From SAR86 cluster bacterium AG-447-A08 (GTDB taxonomy: Bacteria; Pseudomonadota; Gammaproteobacteria; Magnimaribacterales; Magnimaribacteraceae): 64,000 nucleotides of DNA. Position numbers and translations under genes: made by a program. The stretch covers positions 120,516 through 184,515 of the forward strand of contig QCQA01000003.1 of assembly GCA_003212335.1 (NCBI GenBank), written 5' to 3'. A model generated the notes under the pieces. It ran no database searches. It saw only the letters and a list, made by a program, of their open reading frames with translations, and was not told the origin of the DNA. Numbering within the stretch: position 1 is the first letter of the stretch; each line of letters begins with the position of its first letter. This document shows, in pieces, positions 1 through 9,271 of this stretch.

Positions 1-143
1 ATTATATAAAAGAGGGTTGTTTTTCCAGCGCCATTAGGACCTAAAATTCCAACTGTTTCTCCTCTATCAATTTCAAAAGAAATATCATCGACGGCCATTT
101 TTTCATCGTACGACTTCTTGATATTTTCTATAGAAAGATTCAT
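1..143 (-). CDS. lptB: LptB, LPS export ABC ATPase (N-terminal part, cut by window edge)
   Basis: Cytoplasmic ATPase that powers LPS extraction from the inner membrane with LptF and LptG. Only about the first 47 codons are visible. They translate to an ABC ATPase start with a complete Walker A motif (GPNGAGKTT) near residue 38, preceded by the usual beta strands. The ATG (complement of 141-143) overlaps the TGA of the upstream lptC/lptA-like gene as ATGA, so the two are translationally coupled. Position after kdsD and the lpt gene is the standard gammaproteobacterial order, which supports LptB over other ABC ATPases. The gene runs off the left edge. Confidence 0.88.
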   Translation of the reverse strand, partial: MNLSIENIKKSYDEKMAVDDISFEIDRGETVGILGPNGAGKTTLFYI

Positions 144-829
144 CAGCTACTCTCTATTGTTGAATTTATAGATTTCATTATCTTATTTTCTTCTAGGTCA
201 TAGTGAATCTTTTCAGATTTGATTATAAATCCATCTTGATCGATATAAGCTTCACCTTCCATAATCAGTTCGTTGAGTTCAGAAAAGATTGTAATCTTGT
301 TAGCATAACCAGTGTGATAGATCTCTTCATCTATGATTTTTATCCTGCCTTTGTTGAATTCGGCTTTTATGCCATCAATATCTTGCACAACATCTAATCC
401 TAATGAACTTATGTTTACATCTCTCAAAGTTGTAAATACTGAAACTTCGCTTTTCAATTTTTGATTATTCAAATTAAAAGATAGTTCCTCAGATTCTATG
501 AGAATTTCTTCTCTTAATTTAGTATAAAAAGTTACAGAATTTCTAAAATTAATTAGCCTAGAAGTTCTATTTAAATCTCCTTCAAGAGCTTCTATATATG
601 AAGAATAAGTGTCAGTTTTTATTTTTAATTTAGGTTTTTTTATGAGGTATTCTGAACCATTATGTGAAGAAGCAGTTTCGCCTGTTAAAGTAATTCTTTG
701 GTTTGAATCAAAATAATTAAATGAAGGTTCAGTCAAAAAAGAATTAGTTTCTAATTCATCTCTTAATTCAATTGCAAGTAGACAATTTAAGAAAACTGAA
801 ATTGAAGCTAGAGAGACCAATTTAAACAT
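143..829 (-). CDS. LptC-like protein with an LptA-like C-terminal segment
   Basis: Probable periplasmic LPS transport protein of 228 residues. After a hydrophobic N-terminal segment (about residues 2-20) comes a beta-rich region (about 35-165) whose pattern follows LptC: a '[10 protein letters not shown]' strand, an '[21 protein letters not shown]' type stretch, and a '[16 protein letters not shown]' strand resembling the end of LptC. The last 60 residues instead look like LptA repeats: '[20 protein letters not shown]' then '[11 protein letters not shown]'. It is the only gene between kdsD and lptB, where kdsC, lptC and lptA normally lie. I infer a merged or reduced LptC/LptA. It could also be a lone divergent LptC, with lptA elsewhere. 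It overlaps lptB by ATGA and lies 8 bases after kdsD. Confidence 0.55.
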   Translation of the reverse strand: MFKLVSLASISVFLNCLLAIELRDELETNSFLTEPSFNYFDSNQRITLTGETASSHNGSEYLIKKPKLKIKTDTYSSYIEALEGDLNRTSRLINFRNSVTFYTKLREEILIESEELSFNLNNQKLKSEVSVFTTLRDVNISSLGLDVVQDIDGIKAEFNKGRIKIIDEEIYHTGYANKITIFSELNELIMEGEAYIDQDGFIIKSEKIHYDLEENKIMKSINSTIESS

Positions 830-837
830 TAGAAATA

Positions 838-1806
838 CTAGACTAGTCCAGCTTCTACTAAATCATGCATTCTTATTATCCCTACAGGTATTTTTTTAGA
901 ATCTACCACGGCAATAGAATAGATCTTATTTTTCTGCATTATATCTAATGCCTCAATAGCTAATTTATTTTTCAAAATGGTTTTCGTTCTTTTGGTCATG
1001 TAATTTTCTATTTTTTTATTAAGCGGATCTTTAACTTGATTTAAAGTTCTTCGAAGGTCTCCGTCTGTGAAAATACCTACTAATCTTTTTTTCTCAACTA
1101 CCAGAGCCACTCCTAGACCTTTAGAGCTGATTTCAATCAATGTATCTGATAATGTCATGTCTCGAGAAACCACTGGTAAATCCTTATTTTTTGCCATCAA
1201 GTCTTCGACAGTCGTAATAAGCCTTTTTCCAAGTTTTCCACCAGGATGGGATTTAGCGAAGTCATCGCTTTTAAAATTTTTAGCTTCAAGCAAAGCAACT
1301 GCAATAGCATCTCCCAAGGCTAGAGATGCTGTTGTACTTGTTGTTGGAGCAAGATCCAATGGACAGGCCTCTTCAGAAATGCCTGTATCTAAGTTTATTA
1401 AAGAATTTTTAGCTATGAAGGAATCTCTAGAACCAGTTATTGAAAAAAATTCGCAACCCGATGATCTAAGAAAAGGAATAAGGTCGATAATTTCTTCGGT
1501 TTCTCCAGAATGAGAAAAAATAATAACAGCATCATTTTTATTTATGCCTCCAATATCACCATGAAGTGCCTCTCCGGCATTTATAAAACTAGAAGCTGAA
1601 CCAGTGCTAGACAGAGTTGCTGAAACTTTTTTTGCTATATGTCCAGATTTACCTATACCAAGAGTAATTATTTTACCTTTTGTTTTAAAAAGTTTATCGC
1701 AGACAATATTGAAGTCAGCAGATAAAGTCTTTGCTAGTTTTTCTAAGCCTTTAGATTCAATTCTTATTGTCCTTCTTCCTGATTTAAGGTAGTTATTTTT
1801 TTTCAT
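838..1806 (-). CDS. kdsD: Arabinose-5-phosphate isomerase KdsD (KpsF/GutQ family)
   Basis: Converts ribulose-5-phosphate to arabinose-5-phosphate, the first step of Kdo synthesis for LPS; cytoplasmic. The 322 residue length is normal. The SIS sugar isomerase domain occupies about residues 35-185, with the 'LGIGKSGHIAKK' phosphosugar loop and 'FSHSGETEEI' motif. Two CBS domains follow ('DLPVVSRDMTLSDTL' and the C-terminal 'IYSIAVVDSKKIPVGIIRMHDLVEAG'). KdsA, the Kdo-8-phosphate synthase, is also in this window at 36179. KdsC, the phosphatase usually just downstream, is not present here. It sits 13 bases after yrbG in the same direction. Confidence 0.94.
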   Translation of the reverse strand: MKKNNYLKSGRRTIRIESKGLEKLAKTLSADFNIVCDKLFKTKGKIITLGIGKSGHIAKKVSATLSSTGSASSFINAGEALHGDIGGINKNDAVIIFSHSGETEEIIDLIPFLRSSGCEFFSITGSRDSFIAKNSLINLDTGISEEACPLDLAPTTSTTASLALGDAIAVALLEAKNFKSDDFAKSHPGGKLGKRLITTVEDLMAKNKDLPVVSRDMTLSDTLIEISSKGLGVALVVEKKRLVGIFTDGDLRRTLNQVKDPLNKKIENYMTKRTKTILKNKLAIEALDIMQKNKIYSIAVVDSKKIPVGIIRMHDLVEAGLV

Positions 1807-1819
1807 ATAGTAAATTTAT

Positions 1820-2770
1820 CTAATAAGCGTAGTAAAGTGAAACAAAGTATGAACTTAAGAAAAGCATACTTAATAATAAGCTGGCATTTCTTTCTCTTTT
1901 TGTAAGAGAAAAAATATATGAGGCGAAGACAAAAGTAATTACAAACAGTATAAATAGTAAAGGCGACCATTCGAAATAGGACCATCCCTTAGACATTTCT
2001 TCCCTCATAAACAGACCTGGTATTGCAAGAACACATAATCCATTAAAAATATTTGAACCTATAAGTGTGCCAGATACTGTTTCGTATCTTCCTTTCAACG
2101 CCAAAGAAACTGAAGCAGCGATTTCAGGCAAGCTTGTACCTATAGCAAGGACTGTATATCCGATGAAGAGCTGTCCTAAATTAAATTTTTCAAGAATTTG
2201 GTTTGCTCCATATGTAATTAAGTAAGCAGCAAATACAAGACATACTAAAGACATAAAGAGTTTGAAAGAAACACCTTTATATTCAGAATGATTTTCCAAT
2301 TCATCTTCTTGGATAACCCCGTTTTTATACCAAAACAAAATGACCAGAAAGAGGGTACCAAGAAGCAGAAGTGACGATATGATACTGAATGGATTAACCG
2401 CAATAACTGCCCATACAAGTACGCTTGAGGTAACTAAAATTAGCAAATTCTTCTTTATACTCTCATCTTGACCAATCTTAAGTTTTTTCAAAGAGACTAT
2501 TAAAAGCATAGAGCCAAAAACAAGAGATAGGTTTGCAACATTAGAGCCAATAACATTTCCAATAACCATTGAACCTTTGTTTTCTAAGGATACAAAAAAA
2601 GTGGTAAGCATTTCAGGAGCTGAAGTTCCAAACGCTATTACAGTGGAGCCTATGAAAAAAGGAGAAAATCCAAATTGTTGTGCAGTCAGCACAGAATATT
2701 TCTCTAATTTTTCAGCACTGACCCATATAAGCCCTATGCCAAGGGAAATTGCCAATATTGCAATGATCAT
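1820..2770 (-). CDS. yrbG: Calcium/sodium antiporter, YrbG family
   Basis: Inner membrane cation exchanger of the Ca2+:cation antiporter family with 316 residues and about ten hydrophobic segments. Both inverted alpha repeats are visible: the first with 'IAFGTSAPEMLTTF' then 'GNVIGSNVANLSLVFG', the second with 'LAIGTSLPEIAASV' then 'GTLIGSNIFNGLCVLA'. The acidic residue after each GTS motif and the GSN motifs form the ion site in this family. It heads the minus-strand kdsD-lpt operon, as in E. coli. Transport specificity cannot be read from sequence. Confidence 0.9.
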   Translation of the reverse strand: MIIAILAISLGIGLIWVSAEKLEKYSVLTAQQFGFSPFFIGSTVIAFGTSAPEMLTTFFVSLENKGSMVIGNVIGSNVANLSLVFGSMLLIVSLKKLKIGQDESIKKNLLILVTSSVLVWAVIAVNPFSIISSLLLLGTLFLVILFWYKNGVIQEDELENHSEYKGVSFKLFMSLVCLVFAAYLITYGANQILEKFNLGQLFIGYTVLAIGTSLPEIAASVSLALKGRYETVSGTLIGSNIFNGLCVLAIPGLFMREEMSKGWSYFEWSPLLFILFVITFVFASYIFSLTKRERNASLLLSMLFLSSYFVSLYYAY

Positions 2771-2787
2771 AATATTTATTTTTAGAC

Positions 2788-2817
2788 TTAAGTAAGACTA
2801 ATACCAGATGGTATAAT
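2788..2817 (+). promoter_or_regulatory. Probable sigma-70 promoter for mlaC-murA
   Basis: A perfect TATAAT lies at 2812-2817, preceded 18 bases earlier by a weak -35 (TTAAGT, 2788-2793). Transcription would start near 2824, inside the longest possible mlaC reading frame (GTG at 2819). This argues that translation begins at the ATG at 2852. Confidence 0.5.
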
Positions 2818-2851
2818 AGTGGCAAAACTAATCAAATCATATTTATCTCTC

Positions 2852-3460
2852 ATGAAATTTGCTTATTTGAAGACTTTTCTTACTTTTTATTTATTGATTA
2901 TCTGTTCTAAGGTTTCTCTAGAAAGCTTATCCGCGCATGAATATGCAGAAAGAACACACAACAATATAATTGAGATAATACAAACTAAGAATCAACTATT
3001 TTTAGATAATCCAGATCTGTTTACCAAAGAAATTAGCGATGCTTTTAGCCCAATTGTTGACTTTAAGAGGATAGCTAAAAATGTGATGGGGAAATATGGG
3101 AAAAAAGCCACTAGTGTCCAAATGTCAGCTTTTTCTGAAGCATTTGAAAGCAGCTTGCTTGATACTTATGCAAGTACTCTTGTTGAGTTTAAAGATGAAA
3201 AAATTAATGTTTTGCCTCCTACAGAACCCTCTAAGTCAAAAACTAAGGCCAGAGTCAATATAGAGATAGTTACTTCTTCAAATGTTTATCCAGGCAGATA
3301 TAGCATGTACTTAGATGAAGACGGAAACTGGAAAATAATAAACATTGAAATCAATGGTATGAACCTAGGTAAGATTTTCAGAAATCAATTCTATTCTCTG
3401 ATGGAAAAAAACAATGAAGATATAGATGTAGTAATAGAAAAATGGGTAGCATCAGTATAA
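2852..3460 (+). CDS. mlaC: MlaC, periplasmic phospholipid-binding protein
   Basis: Shuttles phospholipids between the outer membrane MlaA complex and the inner membrane MlaFEDB transporter. About 202 residues with an N-terminal signal (MKFAYLKTFLTFYLLIICSK) and the MlaC/Tgt2 domain, recognisable by 'ISDAFSPIVDFKRIAKNVMGKYGKKAT' (read in two halves) and the strands 'VNIEIVTSSNVYPGRYSMYL' and 'GNWKIINIEINGMNLGKIFR'. I prefer the ATG at 2852 because the GTG at 2819 lies against the -10 box. Normally it follows mlaFED and precedes mlaB; here it stands alone next to yrbG, ending directly against murA (TAA then ATG). The other Mla genes must be elsewhere if the pathway is complete. Confidence 0.9.
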   Translation: MKFAYLKTFLTFYLLIICSKVSLESLSAHEYAERTHNNIIEIIQTKNQLFLDNPDLFTKEISDAFSPIVDFKRIAKNVMGKYGKKATSVQMSAFSEAFESSLLDTYASTLVEFKDEKINVLPPTEPSKSKTKARVNIEIVTSSNVYPGRYSMYLDEDGNWKIINIEINGMNLGKIFRNQFYSLMEKNNEDIDVVIEKWVASV

Positions 3461-4720
<1,260 letters not shown>

Positions 4721-4728
4721 GACTGATT

Positions 4729-5355
4729 ATGAAAGATACAGATTCATTTATATTGGCACTACCCAAAGGTAGAGTTTACGAGGACTTTATCCCGACTCTT
4801 CAAAAGACAAAATTTGCTCTAAGAGATGATCCAAAAAAATCAAGAAAAATGCTGCTCGATACAGAGCACCCTGAAGTGAAAGTGCTGATAATCAGAGGAT
4901 GGGATGTTCCTACCTATATAACCTCAGGAGCAGCTCATGCTGGAGTGGTTGGAAAAGATATACTGATGGAAAAAGAAGAAGAAGAGTTTGTTGAATTATC
5001 GGATCTATCTTTAGGAAAATGCAGATTATCTTTGGCTGGTCGCGATGATGTTCTTTCTGGTACAAGCAGATTGAGGATTGCCACAAAATACCCTAAGAGT
5101 TCTACTAAATATATGAATTCCTTAGGTATACAAGCTGAAGTAATTTATTTAAACGGTGCCCAAGAGATAGCGCCTATACTTGGATTGTCTGATGCAATCA
5201 TAGATTTGGTTGATACAGGAAAAACTCTCAAGGAAAATGGGCTTGAAGAACTAAAGGTTATTGCAAATATCTCTACCAGGTTAATTGCAAACAAAGCTTC
5301 CATTAAAACAAGATCAAAATTAATAAATGAAATCTCTGAAGCATTAACGCAATGA
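4729..5355 (+). CDS. hisG: ATP phosphoribosyltransferase HisG, short form
   Basis: Catalyses the first reaction of histidine synthesis, joining ATP and PRPP. At 208 residues it is the short form: the 'LALPKGRVYED' start and the 'DAIIDLVDTGKTLKENGLEE' PRPP-binding region are present, but the C-terminal histidine-sensing domain of long HisG is absent. Short HisG enzymes require the HisRS-like partner HisZ, which is not in this window. Its TGA overlaps the hisD ATG, so the two are coupled. Confidence 0.96.
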   Translation: MKDTDSFILALPKGRVYEDFIPTLQKTKFALRDDPKKSRKMLLDTEHPEVKVLIIRGWDVPTYITSGAAHAGVVGKDILMEKEEEEFVELSDLSLGKCRLSLAGRDDVLSGTSRLRIATKYPKSSTKYMNSLGIQAEVIYLNGAQEIAPILGLSDAIIDLVDTGKTLKENGLEELKVIANISTRLIANKASIKTRSKLINEISEALTQ

Positions 5356-6647
5356 TTAACTTTAGGGAACTCAATTCAGAAAATACAGAATTCTCTAAGA
5401 ATTTTACTTCTTTCTTGTCCAAAAGAACTTTAGTTACCAAAGAAGTAAGAAATACTGTTGGAGATATTATTTCTCAAATAAGAAATAATGGGGATGAAGC
5501 TTTAAAGTCCTTAACAAAAAAATTTGATAATTTTGAAGCAGAAAAATTTATCGTTTCTGAAAAAGAGATAAATGAAATCTTGAAGAACTTTGACAAAAGC
5601 CTAATTAAATCCTTTGAGTTTTCGTTTGATAGGTTGATCAACTATCAATCTGCATGCTTTGATTCACTAAACCTTGGTGGCCCTAAAGGAAAAATTACGA
5701 GAAAGTTTAGAACAATAGACTCAGTGGGAATGTACATCCCCGGAGGAAAAGCTTCTTATCCTTCTACTGTTCTTATGGGTTCTGCCCCGGCTAAAGCATG
5801 TGATGTAAAACAAATCTCTATCGCTTCTCCTGCTCTCAATGGATTTCTGAATCCTATGGTTATAGCAGCGGCAAAAGTTGTGGGAGTAGATAAAATATAT
5901 AAGATTGGCGGGGCACAAGCTATTGCTGCTTTAGCTTTAGGAACTGAACAAATTTCCAGAGTTGAAAAAATAATAGGCCCAGGAAATGTCTATGTTGCTG
6001 AGGCTAAGAAACAACTATTTGGAGAAGTTGGTATAGACTCAATTGCCGGACCATCAGAAATAGTTGTTCTTGCAGATTCTACCTCCGATCCTGAGACAAT
6101 AGCTTGGGACCTAATGGCTCAATCCGAGCATGATTCAGATGCTTCCTCTGTCCTTATTTCTACTTCTGATGAAATAACTGAAAGTGTAAAAACTATTATA
6201 TCGACGGAAGTATCTTCCTTAGATAGATCTTCCATAATTGAAGAATCAATTAATTCTAATGGCTTGTTTATTAAAATTAAGGATTTATCGGAAGCAAAAG
6301 AGATAATAAATAAGTTAGCTCCTGAACATTTGCATATCGCATTTGATCATCAAGATTATGAATATGAAGAAGATTTAATCGCTGGATTAATTCTCAAGGG
6401 AAGGGACTCGGCGAATTCTTTCTCAGACTATGTCTTGGGTCCGAGTCATATACTACCTACAAACTCTTCTTCTCGGTTTAGTTCACCTCTGTCAGTAGAA
6501 GACTTTTTAGTTAGCTATAGTTATATTTCTTTAGGTAAGAATAAAGATAAACACTTTAATGAGTATGTCGAGCATACCACCAGAATAGCTAACGCCGAAG
6601 GTCTTACAGCTCATGCCATTGCAGCAAAGAAAAGACTAGAAAGTTAA
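5352..6647 (+). CDS. hisD: Histidinol dehydrogenase HisD
   Basis: Zinc enzyme that oxidises histidinol to histidine in two NAD-dependent steps, the end of the pathway. 431 residues. Family motifs are seen in order: 'SVGMYIPGGKASYPSTVLM', 'KIGGAQAIAALALGTE', 'IIGPGNVYVAEAKKQLFG', 'IDSIAGPSEIVVLAD', the zinc/catalytic 'LMAQSEHDSDASS', and 'LAPEHLHIAF'. hisC, which often follows hisD, is absent here. The last bases overlap the convergent degS-type gene. Confidence 0.97.
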   Translation: MINFRELNSENTEFSKNFTSFLSKRTLVTKEVRNTVGDIISQIRNNGDEALKSLTKKFDNFEAEKFIVSEKEINEILKNFDKSLIKSFEFSFDRLINYQSACFDSLNLGGPKGKITRKFRTIDSVGMYIPGGKASYPSTVLMGSAPAKACDVKQISIASPALNGFLNPMVIAAAKVVGVDKIYKIGGAQAIAALALGTEQISRVEKIIGPGNVYVAEAKKQLFGEVGIDSIAGPSEIVVLADSTSDPETIAWDLMAQSEHDSDASSVLISTSDEITESVKTIISTEVSSLDRSSIIEESINSNGLFIKIKDLSEAKEIINKLAPEHLHIAFDHQDYEYEEDLIAGLILKGRDSANSFSDYVLGPSHILPTNSSSRFSSPLSVEDFLVSYSYISLGKNKDKHFNEYVEHTTRIANAEGLTAHAIAAKKRLES

Positions 6648-7705
6648 TCTACCTTGCCTGTAATTAGAGCTAGCTCTAGTAGCTCAGAATTTCTTTCAAC
6701 ACTCAGAATTATTTCTTCTCCTGGTTTAGATCGAGCAAAAGTTTTGAATAAATTTTCGTAAGTAGCATCTTCAGAATTTATCGAATTTAAGGAGTCATTT
6801 TTTTTGAGTCCTCCATTAGAAGCTGGGCTGCCATCAACTACTTCAGAAATGACGAGCTTCCCTTTTCTAATTAAAGCTTGTCTATCTATACTGAATCCCA
6901 ACCAACCACGACGAACCTCACCATACTGAATAAGGTCACTTATTATCTCTAGTGCATTGGTTGAAGGAATTGCTAATCCTATTCCTTCAGAACCTCCACT
7001 AGAAGATCGCATCAAGGTATTTATCCCTATTAGTCTTCCTTTGGAATCAATTAAAGCCCCTCCAGAATTTCCTCTATTAATTGATGCATCGGTTTGAATA
7101 TAGTTGGAATAGGGATTATCAAACTCTCTACCCGTGGCACTAACGATGCCCATACTAACTGATTGTCCTAATCCATAAGGATTGCCTATCGCTAAAACAA
7201 TGTCTCCTATCATTACTTTGTCGGAATCTTCAATTTCTATTGAAGGGAAGGGGTTGTCAGAATCTTCTATTTTTAGAACCGCTAGGTCAGTACCTTTATC
7301 AATTCCTACAAGTTGAGCATTAAACTTCCTACCATCATAGAGTTCAGTCGTTACTCGCAGTGTGTTGTCTCCAATGACATGCTGATTTGTTAAAATATAT
7401 CCATCAGAACTTAAAATTACTCCCGAACCCAAGCTAGTTTTTATTTGCCCCGATCTATTAAATAAAGGATTAAATTTTCTCCTATTTTGTTGAGAATTCC
7501 TGTTAATTATCTGCTCGCTATAAATATTTACAACAGCAGGAGATGCTTTTTTGACTGCGTAATTATATGAAGATTGAAATAATTCAGCTTCTTCTCGATT
7601 GATATTCTCTTTTTCCCATAAAAATAAAGAGGAAATTATGAATCCTATAAAGACACCAAAAGTTGCATAAGATGCTAATTTTAAGATTGATTTGTAGTTA
7701 CTCAT
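6644..7705 (-). CDS. degS: DegS/AlgW-type inner membrane serine protease
   Basis: HtrA family protease expected to start sigma-E release by cleaving anti-sigma factor RseA when unfolded outer membrane proteins accumulate. 353 residues: an uncleaved membrane anchor (about 13-30), a trypsin-like domain with the full triad His109 ('TNQHV'), Asp140 ('GTDLAVL') and Ser214 ('RGNSGGAL'), then one PDZ domain (about 250-350). One PDZ and a membrane anchor point to DegS/AlgW and not two-PDZ soluble DegP. Position beside hisD and divergent from rplM matches algW in Pseudomonas. RseA and sigma-E are not in the window, so the substrate is inferred. Confidence 0.9.
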   Translation of the reverse strand: MSNYKSILKLASYATFGVFIGFIISSLFLWEKENINREEAELFQSSYNYAVKKASPAVVNIYSEQIINRNSQQNRRKFNPLFNRSGQIKTSLGSGVILSSDGYILTNQHVIGDNTLRVTTELYDGRKFNAQLVGIDKGTDLAVLKIEDSDNPFPSIEIEDSDKVMIGDIVLAIGNPYGLGQSVSMGIVSATGREFDNPYSNYIQTDASINRGNSGGALIDSKGRLIGINTLMRSSSGGSEGIGLAIPSTNALEIISDLIQYGEVRRGWLGFSIDRQALIRKGKLVISEVVDGSPASNGGLKKNDSLNSINSEDATYENLFKTFARSKPGEEIILSVERNSELLELALITGKVD

Positions 7706-7781
7706 TAAATTTTTATATGTTTAAGATTGTTTTATAAACAAAATAATCTTTCTTAGACAACATAAATTTATAAAGTTCTAG

Positions 7782-7810
7782 TTGAATAAGAAGGTTGTAA
7801 GCATTAAAAT
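7782..7810 (+). promoter_or_regulatory. Promoter of rplM-rpsI with GC-rich discriminator
   Basis: TTGAAT (7782-7787), a 17 base spacer and TAAAAT (7805-7810), followed by GCGCCCGCC. A GC-rich stretch between -10 and the start site is typical of promoters repressed by ppGpp/DksA in the stringent response. The ten bases TAAAATGCGC are repeated exactly at the rpsF promoter (30608-30617). Confidence 0.7.
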
Positions 7811-7848
7811 GCGCCCGCCTGCGTATTTAGTCAACAAAAATTATCTTA

Positions 7849-8277
7849 ATGAGAACAGAAAGTTATAAAAGAACAGATATTGAAGAATCTTGGGTACTAT
7901 TGGACGCCAAGGGTAAAACATTGGGTAGATTCGCTACCGAAGTAGCAAATATCTTGTCCGGCAAAAATAAACCAGAATACACACCTAATGCAGATATGGG
8001 TGATTATGTAATAGTTGTTAATGCCAATGATATAAACGTAACTGGAAAAAAATTAGATCAGAAATTGTACTATAGACACTCTGGTTATCCTGGTGGAATA
8101 AAGTCTAAACCCCTTAGAGAGGTGATTGAAAACTCTGCAAGTGATGCAATTAAAAGTGCGGTAAAAGGTATGCTTCCTAAAAGTAAATTAGGTAGGCAAA
8201 TGTTCACTAAATTGAAAGTTTACAATGATGATCAACATCCTCATGCAGCACAAAAACCAGTATCGATAGAACTATAG
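7849..8277 (+). CDS. rplM: 50S ribosomal protein L13
   Basis: Early-assembly protein of the large ribosomal subunit. 142 residues, the usual length. Characteristic stretches are '[19 protein letters not shown]', '[19 protein letters not shown]' and '[13 protein letters not shown]', with a C-terminal '[18 protein letters not shown]'. First gene of the rplM-rpsI unit under the promoter at 7782-7810; rpsI follows after 9 bases. Confidence 0.98.
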   Translation: MRTESYKRTDIEESWVLLDAKGKTLGRFATEVANILSGKNKPEYTPNADMGDYVIVVNANDINVTGKKLDQKLYYRHSGYPGGIKSKPLREVIENSASDAIKSAVKGMLPKSKLGRQMFTKLKVYNDDQHPHAAQKPVSIEL

Positions 8278-8286
8278 GAAAATAAA

Positions 8287-8673
8287 TTGGAACAGATTAT
8301 TACAGTCGGTAGACGAAAAACTTCAACAGCTAGAGTGTTTCTTCAAAAGGGAACAGGTGAAATCACTGTTAATAAGAAAAAATTGGATGCTTACTTCGGA
8401 AGAGAAGTTGCACAGATGGTTGTAAAGCAACCTCTAGTATCAACAGATTTATCAAACGGCGTGGACATAACTGCAACTGTGAAAGGCGGAGGTAGTTTTG
8501 GACAAGCAGGTGCCATAAGACTTGGCATTGCTCGAGCGCTTGTTGAATATGATGAAACTTTAAAACCGGTTCTAAAGAAAGAAGGCTTTTTAACAAGAGA
8601 CTCAAGAAAAGTTGAAAGAAAAAAAGTCGGTTTAAGAAAAGCAAGAAAAAGACCACAATACTCGAAAAGGTAA
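8287..8673 (+). CDS. rpsI: 30S ribosomal protein S9
   Basis: Small-subunit protein whose C-terminal tail reaches the P-site tRNA. 128 residues with '[19 protein letters not shown]' at the start and the highly basic tail ending '[18 protein letters not shown]', including the conserved final SKR. The start is a TTG at 8287, preceded by GGAA; no better in-frame ATG exists. petA follows 1 base after the stop. Confidence 0.98.
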   Translation: MEQIITVGRRKTSTARVFLQKGTGEITVNKKKLDAYFGREVAQMVVKQPLVSTDLSNGVDITATVKGGGSFGQAGAIRLGIARALVEYDETLKPVLKKEGFLTRDSRKVERKKVGLRKARKRPQYSKR

Positions 8674-8674
8674 T

Positions 8675-9271
8675 ATGCAACCAAAATCTCCTCCTAATCC
8701 AGGAAGAAGAAAATTTCTAATTGGTGCTACATCGGCAGTTGGTGCCGTTGGTATCGCAGGAGCTGCGGTACCTTTTATTAGTGCATTCAATCCTAGTGCT
8801 GCTGCAGAAGCAGCAGGCGCCCCAGCTGTAGCAGATATAAGCAAGTTAGCTCCAGGCGAAATGATAATAGTTGAATGGAGAGGCACTCCAATCTATGTGG
8901 TTAAGCATTCAGAAGAGTCAATAAATGAGATTGACAAGAATTTAGAAAGATTAGCTGATCCAGATTCTAATACTGAAGTACAACCTGAGTATGCTAAGAA
9001 TAAGTATAGATCCAGAAAACCTGGTATCTCAGTTCTATCTGCAGTTTGTACTCATTTAGGATGTGCTCCAAAGTACTATCCAGAATTAGGAGTTGTAGAT
9101 TTTGATTCAGAATGGCAAGGAGGTTTCTTTTGTCCTTGTCACGGCTCCAAATTCGATCTAGCTGGAAGAGTTTACGCAGGAGTTCCTGCACCAGACAATT
9201 TAACTGTGCCCCCACACTATTTTAAATCAGATGATATTTTAATCATCGGAGAAGATGGAGATGTAGCGTAA
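8675..9271 (+). CDS. petA: Ubiquinol-cytochrome c reductase, Rieske iron-sulfur subunit
   Basis: Transfers one electron from ubiquinol to cytochrome c1 in the bc1 complex (respiratory complex III). 198 residues. A twin-arginine signal-anchor is visible (Arg11-Arg12 before a hydrophobic helix), as expected for a folded Fe-S protein exported by Tat. The 2Fe-2S ligands are Cys125 and His127 in 'CTHLGC' and Cys153 and His156 in 'CPCHGS', with the disulfide cysteines Cys130 and Cys155 also present. Between rpsI and petB; petB starts on the last base of the stop (TAATG). Confidence 0.97.
   Translation: MQPKSPPNPGRRKFLIGATSAVGAVGIAGAAVPFISAFNPSAAAEAAGAPAVADISKLAPGEMIIVEWRGTPIYVVKHSEESINEIDKNLERLADPDSNTEVQPEYAKNKYRSRKPGISVLSAVCTHLGCAPKYYPELGVVDFDSEWQGGFFCPCHGSKFDLAGRVYAGVPAPDNLTVPPHYFKSDDILIIGEDGDVA

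Noticed and set aside
1067..1513. 148 codon open frame on the plus strand inside kdsD
   Set aside because: Antisense shadow of a well-supported kdsD; no family resemblance and no ribosome binding site.
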